DNA of 64,000 nucleotides from Amycolatopsis rubida (GTDB lineage: Bacteria; Actinomycetota; Actinomycetes; Mycobacteriales; Pseudonocardiaceae), in contig NZ_FOWC01000008.1 of the NCBI RefSeq assembly GCF_900115345.1, forward strand, positions 62,001 through 126,000, written 5' to 3'. The position numbers and the translations under genes are program-made. Below are positions 25,897-34,450 of the stretch, piece after piece. A model generated the notes under the pieces. It was not told where the DNA came from. It made no database searches and was given only the letters and a program-made list of their open reading frames with translations. How positions within the stretch are numbered: the stretch's first letter is position 1; the number at the start of each line of letters is the position of its first letter.

Positions 25897-26771
25897 GCGC
25901 CTCCCTTTCTCCTTCCTTCGTGTCCCGCCGGCAGGGCGGGTCTTCGCTTTGGGGGTTGTCGCGGGGATCCGGTCCCGCCGGACGCGAACGGCGGGACCGG
26001 AACCAGTTCGGGTGAAAAGCAGCTGTGCCGGGCTGGGCGGCCGCGGGACCGCGTCGCGACACGCACTGCCGGGGCCGGGCGAGCCTCCTCGGCCAAGCGT
26101 CGTGGCAGACCGCCCCGGCCCGTCGCGCCGGGTTCTCACCTCCCCGGCGATGGCACGGCTTTCGTGCTGCCGCTTGGCCTCGGAGGAGAACGCTCTCGAT
26201 GCTCCGGGGGCCACGCCCGGCACCAGCACGGCGCACCCGGCCCGGCTGGATCGGCCTGGCGGCTGGTGGTGTCCGGCATCGTCGATCACTCCCCGGCTAC
26301 GTGGTTTCGGCACCCAGGTCAGCTGTCGCGGCTACTATTTCTATAGCGCTCACTGAAGATTGTGTCAAGCGGAGAGTTCACATAATCTTAAGCCGATCCC
26401 GGAGAGAAGGACTGCCCGGCTGGCACGACCGGGCAGGCTGCCGAAATGCCGGGCGTGCAGCGGGCCTTCCCGCGCAGCCTGGACACCGCGGCTGTCGTGC
26501 GCTCGGGCGTCGCCGCTGTTCCCGCCGCCAGCTGACCCGGCGGTGCGGCTGCGCGAACAACTGGACGAAGGCCGCTCTCTCGTGTCGGCCGCCCGGATCA
26601 GCGGCTTGCCGGACGAACTCGCCGCCGCCCACGACAGCATCGCAGGCCTCCGCGCCCGGCTTGGTGAACGCTGACCGCGCGGGACCTGATTCCCTTGTCC
26701 CGCAAAGCAATTACCGGCCGCGACGACCGTCCGCGCGGGCTCCGGCCGTCGCGCCGGTAGTATCGTTCCGC
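25897..26771. other. 875-bp region: hsp20 leader and upstream DNA
   Basis: The part from 25897 to about 26335 would be the transcribed hsp20 leader and holds no supported gene. From 26370 to 26680 a plus-strand open frame ends in a plausible helical peptide (VRLREQLDEGRSLVSAARISGLPDELAAAH), reminiscent of a MerR-regulator C-terminus, but its upstream half is not protein-like. It may be the wreck of a regulator gene; I do not call it. TAGTAT at 26758-26763 may be the -10 for the next gene. Confidence 0.4.
26340..26368 (-). promoter_or_regulatory. Near-consensus promoter for hsp20
   Basis: On the minus strand TTGACA (26368-26363) and TATAGA (26345-26340) are separated by exactly 17 bases, the best match to a vegetative promoter in the window. 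It points at hsp20 and implies a 5' leader of about 440 bases. Confidence 0.75.
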
Positions 26772-27662
26772 GTGACCGCCACCGAGATCACCGCTGACCT
26801 GGTCCGCGACCTGCTCCAGCAGCAGCACCCGGACCTCGCCGGTCTGCCGATCCGCGAGGTGGCGGGCGGCTGGGGCAACCAGATGTGGCGTCTCGGGGAC
26901 GAACTGGCCGTCCGCATGCAGCGCATGGACCCCACCCCGCAGCCGCAGCTCAAGGAGCGCCGGTGGCTGCCGGTCCTGGCCCCGCGCCTGCCGCTTCCGG
27001 TGCCGGTGCCGGTGCGGTACGGCGAACCGTCCGGGCGTTTCCCCAAGTACTGGACCGTGCTGACGTGGGTCCCCGGAGAACCGCTCGACCGCGGCACGAT
27101 CAGCCGCGGCACGCACGCGGCTGACACTCTGGCGGACTTCCTCCGGGCGCTCCACGCGGAAGCTCCCGCCGACGCGCCGATCGCCGCGGATCGCGGCGCC
27201 CATCCCCGGGAGTGCACGAGCGGCTTCGAGAAATTCCTCGGGGCCGTTGCCCTCGACGGCATGGAGGACGACGTCCGGGCAGTCTGGGACGACGCTGTCG
27301 CGGCCCGTGCGCGGGAGAGCCCTCCGGTGTGGGTACACGGCGACCTGCATCCGGCGAATGTCGTTGTCTCGGAAGGAACCCTCTCGGGAATCGTGGACTT
27401 CGGCGACCTGTCCGCCGGTGATCCGGCGTGGGATCTCGCCGCCGCCTGGGTGGTGCTGCCCGCGGGCACGGCCGCGCGGTTCTTCGAGAGCTACGCGCGG
27501 GCGGACGAGCCGGCGATCCGGCGCGCCCGCGGGCTGGCCGCGATGAAAAGCCTCTTCCTGATCCTCCTGGGGCAGAACGGGGAGCAGGGCCTTCCCGGCG
27601 GAAAACCGCACTGGGGACCGGCGGGCCGGGCGGCGCTGGATCGGGTGCTGAAGGGTCTGTGA
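26772..27662 (+). CDS. Aminoglycoside phosphotransferase-fold kinase
   Basis: A 296-residue APH/choline-kinase-fold phosphotransferase. The N lobe has GGWGNQMWRLGDELAVRMQR, including the ATP-site Lys/Arg region, and the C lobe has the Brenner-type catalytic loop VWVHGDLHPANVVV and the metal-binding IVDFGDLSAGDPAWDLAAAW. Such stand-alone proteins are common in actinobacteria and usually phosphorylate small metabolites; true antibiotic resistance cannot be claimed. The GTG start follows a TAGTAT hexamer by eight bases without a ribosome site, so the mRNA may be leaderless. Confidence 0.85.
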   Translation: MTATEITADLVRDLLQQQHPDLAGLPIREVAGGWGNQMWRLGDELAVRMQRMDPTPQPQLKERRWLPVLAPRLPLPVPVPVRYGEPSGRFPKYWTVLTWVPGEPLDRGTISRGTHAADTLADFLRALHAEAPADAPIAADRGAHPRECTSGFEKFLGAVALDGMEDDVRAVWDDAVAARARESPPVWVHGDLHPANVVVSEGTLSGIVDFGDLSAGDPAWDLAAAWVVLPAGTAARFFESYARADEPAIRRARGLAAMKSLFLILLGQNGEQGLPGGKPHWGPAGRAALDRVLKGL

Positions 27663-27666
27663 CGGG

Positions 27667-28140
27667 TCAGTCCCACCACCGCGCGACGGCCAGCTCCCGG
27701 CGTGCGGCTTCCACGTAGAATTCGCGCGGGACGGTGTGCTGCTCGGCCAGATGTTCAGCCGGATCCCCGAGCGCTTCCCGCGCGAGCGAGCCCAGCCTGG
27801 CCTCGATCTGCTCCGGGTCCGGCGGCACGACGGCGCGGACCGCGTCCGGGGTGATGCCGCACACCGCTTCGGCCACCGGATGTCCGTCGATCGAGTAGAG
27901 CACATCCCGGCAGGCCGGATTGACTTCCTCGTCGCCGTCGAAGCCCGCCGCGAGGGTCCGGTCATCGGCTCCGGTCAGCTGCCAAGCCGATTTCAGGACG
28001 ACCGGCCACCAATCCAGGTCGCAGTAGTCCCTTTCCGGAATCGAGGTGAAGGAACACAGCCCGCCGAGCGTTTCCACCGACTGCCGGCAGGCGGCGAGGT
28101 GCGCCGCGGGGATGCGGGCGAGCTGCTGGGTCACGGCCAT
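27667..28140 (-). CDS. DUF1877 (YfbM-like) protein
   Basis: A 157-residue soluble protein starting MAVTQQLARIPAAHLAACRQS, the typical opening of the DUF1877/YfbM family. That is why the ATG at 28140 is chosen over one six codons upstream. Other family-like features are WWPVVLKSAWQLTGAD, PACRDVLYSIDGHPVAEAV and a conserved-looking YVEAARRELAVARWW end. Function unknown. Its stop codon is 4 bp from that of the convergent kinase. Confidence 0.8.
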   Translation of the reverse strand: MAVTQQLARIPAAHLAACRQSVETLGGLCSFTSIPERDYCDLDWWPVVLKSAWQLTGADDRTLAAGFDGDEEVNPACRDVLYSIDGHPVAEAVCGITPDAVRAVVPPDPEQIEARLGSLAREALGDPAEHLAEQHTVPREFYVEAARRELAVARWWD

Positions 28141-28470
28141 GCGGTGAGGAGGGTCCACGAAGGATCAGTCGCCGGCACCAGACGCCGCGAGGGCTTCGGC
28201 CGCGATGCGCAGGGGGCCTTGCCCGCTTCGAGATCCGGATGCGTTGTGCCGGAACCGTTCGCAGCGCAGCGCCTTCCTGACGATGCCGATGTATTCGCGC
28301 GTCCGCTGCACCGGTTTTCCGAAAGGGACGCTATGCCGACCTCCGCCACCTGCGGGCCGCGAACGCCGAGCCCGATTTCCCTCGTCGCCGACACCTGACA
28401 GGTTCCCGGTGCGCGGGAAGCTCCCTTTCGTCCATTGTGGAGGCAGGTCCCGCCGGACGCCGCCGGCGGC
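28141..28470. other. Intergenic DNA, nothing recognised
   Basis: About 330 bp between the DUF1877 gene and the 3' end of the GH31 gene. Short open frames are present on both strands but none has protein-like composition or a ribosome site. No strong hairpin found. Confidence 0.4.
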
Positions 28471-30438
28471 TCAGAGCTTCGCCGCGAGTTCCGTCCAGCC
28501 GGGAGCGCCGATCCGGACGAACATCGGCGTCGTGTCCAGCGGAGCCGAGTAGTCGCGCAGCGTCCGGCCGCCGATCTCGACCCGTTTGGTGTGCGGGTCG
28601 AACCACAGCCCCTGCGGCAGCGCGATGTCGCGGGAGGCGCCCGCCGTGATCATCGGAGCCGCCAGCAGGGCGGGGCCGAGCAGCCATTCGTCGTCGACGG
28701 TGTCGAAGCGGTGGTCGGCGGGGAAGTCGAAGTACACCGGCCGCATGATCGGCGTGCCGTCCGCGACTGCCTGCTGTACCTGGGTTTTCAGGTAGCCCGC
28801 CAGCTTCGCGTGGGTGCGGACCGCGTCGGCGTACAGCTTCGCGGTGTCGGCCGGGTAGGCGACCGGCTTGCCGGTCGTGGTGTCGACTGTCGTCACCGGG
28901 GACGTCGACGCGTACATCAGCGGCATCAGCGACGCGGCCTGCGCCCAGCGCACGAGCACCTCGCGCGACGGCGGCGGCATGCTGTTCGAGCCGCCGATCA
29001 TGTCCGTCTCGACGAACGGATAGCCGTTGGCCGAGATCGCCGACGCCCGGCGCAGCGACGTGCGCAGGCCGTCCCACGTGGTGTCCGCGTCGACCGCCCG
29101 GATCACGAACCCGTAGCGCTGGTTGCCCCAGTGCGTGCGGATGCCCGCCCCCTGCTGGTCGAACGCGTCGGTCATGTCCGCGCCCAGCTTCTGGTAGTCC
29201 TGCGGGGTCAGGTTCCCGGTGGCGGCGCAGCGGTCGTCGAAGAAGCGGGTGTCGAACTTGAAGCCGTCGACGCCGTAGTCCGCCATCAGCTTCCGCAGGT
29301 TGCCGGTGTACCAGTCGCGGGCCTGCGGATTGCCGAGGTCGATGATGCCCGCGGTGCCGTTCCACCAGGTCACCGTGCACGGCTGGGCCGGGTTTCCCTT
29401 GGCGCGCACCAGATAGCCGTGGTCGCGGGCGTAGGCGTAGTTCGCCGAGTCCAGGTTGATCCAGAACGTGGTCCACAGGCCGAATTTCTGGCCCATGGCG
29501 TGGATGTCCTCGGCCAGCTTCTTCGGGTCCGGGAACGTCTTCGGGTCGAAGGTCAGGTTCCCGTAGCCGGATTCCCATTTGTCGTCGAGCTGCACGGTGT
29601 GCCCGGCGACGCCCGCCGCCTTCAGGTCCCGCGCCCACGAAAGCACCTTGTCCTGGTCGATGTCGCGGTAGTACTGCGCCCAGGAATTCCACAGTGGACT
29701 CGCGTACTCGGCGTCGGTCGCGTCGCTCTTGGCCGGTTTGCCGACCTCGCCGACGTAGTCGTCGTACACCGCGCGGCGGTTCGACTCCACGAACACCGTG
29801 CTCGAATATTCCGCGGAGTTCGTCACGGCCAGGTCGGCGCGCCCGCCTGCCATCGCGACCTTCATCGGCTGCGCGGTGCGGACGAAGAGCCCGACCGATT
29901 TCGAGGTGAAGAAATAGGGTTCCTGCATCATGTAGCTGGCGGGCGAGAACTCCGGCTCGTCCACCGTTCCGGCGGAAAGCGGGTACGGCTGGGCTTTCCC
30001 TTCGCTGGTTTCGCCGCCGCCGTACCAGTGCCCGGACGCCGCCAGGTCGAAGTGGGTCGCGCGCTGCCCGGCGGCCAGCCCGCCGACTGTCCACTTCAGA
30101 TCGAACCGGTCCGGGTGCGGGGTGATCCGCAGGGTCACCGGGCGGCCCGCGGTGCTGTCGGCGGTGGCGACGACGGTCGCGCCGTCGCGCGAGATCGACC
30201 GCACGCGCGTGGCCACGCCGCCGTCGAAGGTGAAAGCGTCGGACGCGGTGCGCAGCAACTGTTCGCCGCCGCGCGAGAGGCTGATGCCCAGGCGGGTGGT
30301 GTCGATGCGCAGCTGGTAACCGGGCGAGCCGGGACCGCGCGGCACGGAGATCGACGAGAGCGGTTGCGCCGCGGCGGGAGTCGCGACGGAACCGGTGAGG
30401 ATGAGCCCGGCCGCCGCGTACGCGAGTCGTCGAGGCAC
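28471..30438 (-). CDS. Secreted GH31 glycosidase (MYORG-like alpha-galactosidase branch)
   Basis: A 655-residue secreted family 31 glycosidase. A signal peptide (PRRLAYAAAGLILTGSVATPAAAQ) precedes an N-terminal beta domain and the TIM barrel. Barrel landmarks are HTVQLDDKWESGYGNLTFDPKTFPDPKKL, GVDGFKFDTRFFDD with the nucleophile Asp at about 396, and PFVETDMIGG with the acid/base Asp at about 479. The LDDKWESGYGNLTFD...WWNG...IIDLGNP...DGFKFD string resembles the animal MYORG branch, which has alpha-galactosidase activity; the substrate here is inferred. GTG start with GGAGG five bases upstream. It lies next to the sugar ABC operon and has its own promoter (TTGACA at 30521-30516, minus strand). 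Confidence 0.9.
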   Translation of the reverse strand: MPRRLAYAAAGLILTGSVATPAAAQPLSSISVPRGPGSPGYQLRIDTTRLGISLSRGGEQLLRTASDAFTFDGGVATRVRSISRDGATVVATADSTAGRPVTLRITPHPDRFDLKWTVGGLAAGQRATHFDLAASGHWYGGGETSEGKAQPYPLSAGTVDEPEFSPASYMMQEPYFFTSKSVGLFVRTAQPMKVAMAGGRADLAVTNSAEYSSTVFVESNRRAVYDDYVGEVGKPAKSDATDAEYASPLWNSWAQYYRDIDQDKVLSWARDLKAAGVAGHTVQLDDKWESGYGNLTFDPKTFPDPKKLAEDIHAMGQKFGLWTTFWINLDSANYAYARDHGYLVRAKGNPAQPCTVTWWNGTAGIIDLGNPQARDWYTGNLRKLMADYGVDGFKFDTRFFDDRCAATGNLTPQDYQKLGADMTDAFDQQGAGIRTHWGNQRYGFVIRAVDADTTWDGLRTSLRRASAISANGYPFVETDMIGGSNSMPPPSREVLVRWAQAASLMPLMYASTSPVTTVDTTTGKPVAYPADTAKLYADAVRTHAKLAGYLKTQVQQAVADGTPIMRPVYFDFPADHRFDTVDDEWLLGPALLAAPMITAGASRDIALPQGLWFDPHTKRVEIGGRTLRDYSAPLDTTPMFVRIGAPGWTELAAKL

Positions 30439-30560
30439 TGGAGCCTCCTATTCTGCGTGAAGATGCTCAAGGTGACGCTCGAACGTGCAGTAGTAAGCAC
30501 GTTGCGCAGCGAATTTGTCAAGACCCCTCATGCTCGGGCGGGCTTGGGCGCGGCGTGCAG

Positions 30561-30615
30561 GTCCGTGCGGGGAGCCCTGGGGGAATCAGATTCCCCCAGG
30601 GCTCCCCGCACGGAC
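30561..30615. terminator. 55-bp perfect palindrome after the DeoR gene
   Basis: Two 27-base perfect arms around a single central base, beginning GTCCGTGCGGGGAGCCCTGG. It lies 26 bp after the DeoR stop codon and before the promoter of the GH31 gene, so it should end the ABC operon transcript. Confidence 0.8.
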
Positions 30616-30641
30616 TTCCGAGAGAGTGCAGCCGCGCGGCG

Positions 30642-31418
30642 TCAGGCGATCTGCACCGGGATCCCGGCGGCTTTGAGAGCGGCGGTGACGTCGGGATCGG
30701 CGTCGCTGTCCGTCACGACTTCGTGGACGTCGGAGATGTCGCAGATGCGCGCGAAGGCGCGGCGGCCGAGTTTCGAGCTGTCCGCCACCGCCACCACACG
30801 GGCGGCGTTGTTCACCATGAGCCGGTTGATGTCCGCCTCGCCCTCGTGGCAGGCGAACGCGCCCGCGGCGGGGTGCAGCGCGTCCACGCCGAGGAACAGC
30901 AGGTCCAGACTGAGCTGGCTGAGCACCAGGGTCGCCAGCGGCCCGCTCAGCTCGAAGGACTGCGGGCGGGCCACCCCTCCGGTGACGACGATCTTCATGT
31001 TCGGCCGCACCGCGAGCTCGTGGGCGATGTTGAGCGCGTTGGTCACGATGGTGAGGCCGGGGGCGTCGGCCAGGTCCGCGCGCATGGCCAGCGCCCGGGC
31101 CACGCCCGCGGTCGTGGTGCCGCCGTTGAGGCCGACCACCATGCCGTTGGACACCAGCGCCGCCGCCGCGGCGCTGATCCGCTGTTTTTCCGGGGCGTGG
31201 CGGGCGGTTTTGTACCGCAGCGGCAGATCGTAGGCCAGGTCGTTCGCGACGGCCCCGCCGTGGGTGCGGGTGAGCAGCTGCTGTTCGGCGAGGTGGTCCA
31301 GGTCGCGGCGGATCGTGGCGGCGGAGACGTTCAGCTCCGCGGCCACCTCTTCGACGTCGAGTTTCTCCCGCTTCGCCAAGAGGTCCAACAGTGTGCTCAA
31401 CCGTTCGTGCCGAGCCAT
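30642..31418 (-). CDS. DeoR-family sugar-catabolism regulator
   Basis: A 258-residue repressor. The winged helix (about 1-57) reads RLSTLLDLLAKREKLDVEEVAAELNVSAATIRRDLDHLAEQQLLTRTHGGA. The C-terminal DeoRC effector domain has LNGGTTTAGVARAL, LTIVTNALNIAHEL, VVTGGV and the family's D-x-LF-LGVDAL block. DeoR proteins of this group usually sense a phosphorylated sugar such as tagatose- or fructose-phosphate. It ends the ABC operon, 80 bp after the DUF5107 gene, and is the only dedicated regulator in the sugar region. GGGAG lies nine bases before the ATG. Confidence 0.92.
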   Translation of the reverse strand: MARHERLSTLLDLLAKREKLDVEEVAAELNVSAATIRRDLDHLAEQQLLTRTHGGAVANDLAYDLPLRYKTARHAPEKQRISAAAAALVSNGMVVGLNGGTTTAGVARALAMRADLADAPGLTIVTNALNIAHELAVRPNMKIVVTGGVARPQSFELSGPLATLVLSQLSLDLLFLGVDALHPAAGAFACHEGEADINRLMVNNAARVVAVADSSKLGRRAFARICDISDVHEVVTDSDADPDVTAALKAAGIPVQIA

Positions 31419-31498
31419 CGGCTGATGCTCCCTTCGAGCCGGTCCCGTCCCTGCGTGCCCGCCGCGGCGCCATTGTTCACCCCGCGGGCCCCTCGCGC

Positions 31499-33379
31499 TC
31501 ATCCGGCCCCACCACCGGTTTTCATCCGGAAGTCGTACTCGGCGGGCAGCGGGCCGGCGGAGATCGCGTGCCACACATCGCCCAGCGACGTCTCGCCCTC
31601 GCGGATGCCGGGCACGGCGAAGCCGCGCTCGTACACCTCGCGCGCGCCGCCGGGATCGCCGAGCGCGAGCAAGGTCCGCGCTCGCAGCAACGCGAACCGG
31701 CCCTCGGCCGGCCACGGTTCGAGCAAGTGCCGTGCGGCGGCGGGATCTCCGGCGGCGAGGTGCGCGGCGACCGCCTCCAGCGCCAGCGGAGCCAGCTTCG
31801 GCAGCAAGCCGACCGCCCGCCGGTAGTGTTCCGCGGCACGCGCCGGATCGTCCTGGGCGACGGCGAGATTGCGCCAGGCCCAGCCGTTCGGCTCCGCATC
31901 GAGGGACCTGCGCCACGCGGCCGCCGCGCCGTCGCGGTCGCCTGCCGCCCAGCGCGCGATTCCCCGGTGGTACCAGGTGAGCCAGCCGGCGTCGGGCACC
32001 GCCTCCAGCAGTTCGGTCCAGTGCCGGTTGACCAGGGTGTCCGGTGGTTCGGCGGCGGGCTCGGCCCGGGGCGCCACGCCGTCGAGCAACTCCAGCCACG
32101 GCTGCTGGGCCGCGCCGAGACTGTGCTCGGGAAACGGCGTGCCGGGCAGTTCCGTCAGCATCCGGCGGGTTTCCAGCGCACCCCAGCCGGATCCGGCCGC
32201 CAGGAGTTCCCCGGGCGCGGCATCCGCGACCGCGCGCCATTCGCGCCACCGGCGGTCCAGTTCGTCGGCGGCAGGCAGCCCGGCGGCGACCGAAGCGAGC
32301 GCGGCGGGCCAGTCCGGTCCGTGCGCGATCTCCGGGTCGGCCGCGACCGGGCCGTAGCTTTCGAGCCAGTCCCACGAGGCGCCCGCGGGCAGCCGCAGGT
32401 GTTCGAGCTGCGTCCGGGCCAGCCCGGCCTGGATTTCGAGGTAGCCCTCCATGCCCGGGGCGAGCCAGTCCTGCCACCGCCGTCCGCCCGCGGATTCGCC
32501 CCACACGAACAGCTTCCGCCCGCGCAGCCGCGCCGTGGAAGCCTGGCCGAGCCCGTGCCCGCCGGAGTCGACGGCGGCGATCCACGGCGGCCCGTCGACC
32601 TCGAAGAAGTAGTCGGCCGCAGCGTCCGCCCGTGCGGGATAGGTGAGATCGCCCGCGACGTCGACGAGGTCGAGCCGCCCGGAGTAGCCGTAGTGCCACG
32701 CCTGCGCGGCCGGGGCCAGCACGCGGGTTCCGGCCGTCTGCGCCACCGCGGTGTTGGACCACCAGTACACCGGCACGTCGTGGGCGTGCGGATTGCGGAT
32801 CCGCACGCCCACGAACAGCTGCCGCGATCCGCCGGGAAGCCAGAAATCCAGCTGGTACGGGAGATCGCGGGTGCGTTCCCACTCCCACAGCCGCAGCACC
32901 GGTTCGCCGCCGGGACCGGGCGCCGCGGCGGCGAACATCGGCGCGCAGGTCAGCGTGGTGTGCCCGGTGCTGCCGAGGTTCCACTCGACGCCGCCGGCGA
33001 ACCACGCGTCGCGCAGCGCCAGGTTCGCCGGCTGGAACACCGGGTTGCGGTACACCAGGTCCCGGCCGGTTTCCTTGTCCAGCAACGAATACAGCCGCCC
33101 GCCGAGCCCCGGGAGAATGGTGGCGCGCAGCCGCTCGTTCTCCAGCACCAGCGCGGGCAGCCGCTGTTCGGTCCGGTCGCGGCCGTACCCGTCCTGCATC
33201 CGGCACGGCAGCACCGTGTCCAGCCTGCCGTAGGAAAGGTTCGCCGCCAGGTCCGCGGGCAGTTCGTCCACGTTGGACACCGAAGCCGCCGGTTCGGTCC
33301 GGAGCAACGGCGGCAACGGGTTCTCCGGGCCCAGTCCGGCCGCGGGGAGCACGAGTTCGGTGCGGGTGATCGTGCTCAT
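31499..33379 (-). CDS. DUF5107 mutarotase-like/TPR protein
   Basis: A 626-residue cytoplasmic protein with two parts. Residues about 1-330 form a DUF5107 galactose-mutarotase-like beta-sandwich; landmarks are LENERLRATILPGLGGRLYSLLDKETGRDLVYRNPVFQPANL and GGVEWNLGSTGHT. Residues about 450-626 are helical TPR-type repeats (WYHRGIARWAAGDRDGAAAAWRRSL, WRNLAVAQDDPARAAEHYRRAV and others). Its ATG overlaps the ATPase stop by 4 bp, so it is made with the importer. DUF5107 proteins are regularly found in sugar-utilisation operons; it may act on the imported oligosaccharide or sugar, but no reaction is established that I can state. Confidence 0.85.
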   Translation of the reverse strand: MSTITRTELVLPAAGLGPENPLPPLLRTEPAASVSNVDELPADLAANLSYGRLDTVLPCRMQDGYGRDRTEQRLPALVLENERLRATILPGLGGRLYSLLDKETGRDLVYRNPVFQPANLALRDAWFAGGVEWNLGSTGHTTLTCAPMFAAAAPGPGGEPVLRLWEWERTRDLPYQLDFWLPGGSRQLFVGVRIRNPHAHDVPVYWWSNTAVAQTAGTRVLAPAAQAWHYGYSGRLDLVDVAGDLTYPARADAAADYFFEVDGPPWIAAVDSGGHGLGQASTARLRGRKLFVWGESAGGRRWQDWLAPGMEGYLEIQAGLARTQLEHLRLPAGASWDWLESYGPVAADPEIAHGPDWPAALASVAAGLPAADELDRRWREWRAVADAAPGELLAAGSGWGALETRRMLTELPGTPFPEHSLGAAQQPWLELLDGVAPRAEPAAEPPDTLVNRHWTELLEAVPDAGWLTWYHRGIARWAAGDRDGAAAAWRRSLDAEPNGWAWRNLAVAQDDPARAAEHYRRAVGLLPKLAPLALEAVAAHLAAGDPAAARHLLEPWPAEGRFALLRARTLLALGDPGGAREVYERGFAVPGIREGETSLGDVWHAISAGPLPAEYDFRMKTGGGAG

Positions 33380-34443
33380 GCGTCCGGCAGCCGTTCGCCG
33401 GTGGCGGCGTCGAACAAGTGCGCCGTGCCGGTCCGCGGGGCCAGCGAGATCTCCTCGCCGCGTTTCCACGGCGCCATGCCCGGGGTCCGGACGGTCAGCA
33501 CCCGGTCCCCGGTCCGGCAGTAGAGATACTGGTCGCTGCCGAGTTCCTCGACCACTTCCACGACCGCGCGGTAGCCTGCGCCGCCGATGTCCCAGCCTTC
33601 CGGCCGCACGCCGACGACGATCCCCGGCCCGGTCAGCGCGGACCGCTGGGCCGGGGTGAGCGGGAGCGTGCCGTCGCCCGCCGCAGCGCCGGAACTGTCC
33701 GCTGTGGTCTCGATGAGGTTCATCGCGGGGGAGCCGATGAAACCCGCGACGAACACGTTGCGCGGCCGCTCGAACAGCCCGACCGGGGAGTCGCACTGCT
33801 GCAGCACGCCGTCGCGCAGCACGGCCACCCGGTCGCCCATGGTCATCGCCTCGATCTGGTCGTGCGTGACGTACAGCGTGGTGGTGCCGAGCCGCCGTTG
33901 CAGCGACGCGATCTGCGTGCGGGTCTGCACCCGCAGTTTGGCGTCCAGATTGGACAGCGGCTCGTCCATCAGGAACACGCTCGGCTCCCGCACGATCGCC
34001 CGGCCCATCGCCACCCGCTGCCGCTGCCCGCCGGAAAGCTTCGCCGGGCGGCGGTCGAGGAATTCGGTCAGGTCCAGGGTGGTCGCGGCTTCGCGAACGC
34101 GGCGTTCCCGTTCGTCCTTCGGCATGCGCGCGAGCTTGAGATGGAAGCCGATGTTCTCGGCGACGGTCATGTGCGGATAGAGCGCGTAGTTCTGGAACAC
34201 CATCGCGATGTCCCGTTCCTTCGGCGGCAGTTCGGTGACGTCCTTCGCGCCGATGTGGATCGAGCCCTCGTCCACGCCCTCCAGCCCGGCGAGCATCCGC
34301 AGGGTCGTCGATTTGCCGCAGCCGGACGGGCCGACCAGCACGAGGAATTCGCCGTCGGCGACCTCCAGGTCGAGCCCGTCCACCGCGGGGCGCTCGACCC
34401 CGGCGTAGTAGCGGGTGGTGTCGGTGAAGCTCACGGTGGCCAT
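33376..34443 (-). CDS. Sugar ABC importer ATPase (MsmK/UgpC type)
   Basis: A 355-residue CUT1-type ATPase. Walker A is GPSGCGKST (about 39-47), the Q-loop follows in MVFQNYALYPHMT, the signature is LSGGQRQRVAMGRA, Walker B is VFLMDEPLSNLD and the switch His is in YVTHDQ. The C-terminal TOBE domain (about 235-355) is present, as in multi-sugar importers. It is flanked by its permeases and the DUF5107 gene, so it is dedicated rather than a shared genome-wide MsiK. Confidence 0.93.
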   Translation of the reverse strand: MATVSFTDTTRYYAGVERPAVDGLDLEVADGEFLVLVGPSGCGKSTTLRMLAGLEGVDEGSIHIGAKDVTELPPKERDIAMVFQNYALYPHMTVAENIGFHLKLARMPKDERERRVREAATTLDLTEFLDRRPAKLSGGQRQRVAMGRAIVREPSVFLMDEPLSNLDAKLRVQTRTQIASLQRRLGTTTLYVTHDQIEAMTMGDRVAVLRDGVLQQCDSPVGLFERPRNVFVAGFIGSPAMNLIETTADSSGAAAGDGTLPLTPAQRSALTGPGIVVGVRPEGWDIGGAGYRAVVEVVEELGSDQYLYCRTGDRVLTVRTPGMAPWKRGEEISLAPRTGTAHLFDAATGERLPDA

Positions 34444-34450
34444 CAGAGTC

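Noticed and set aside
26360-26674. Possible small regulator gene
   Set aside because: Only the C-terminal 45 residues look protein-like; no start with a ribosome site and no HTH, so at most a remnant.
26772-27662. Aminoglycoside resistance gene
   Set aside because: The fold is right but it lacks similarity to a specific resistance enzyme that I can recognise; stand-alone APH-fold kinases are common metabolite kinases.
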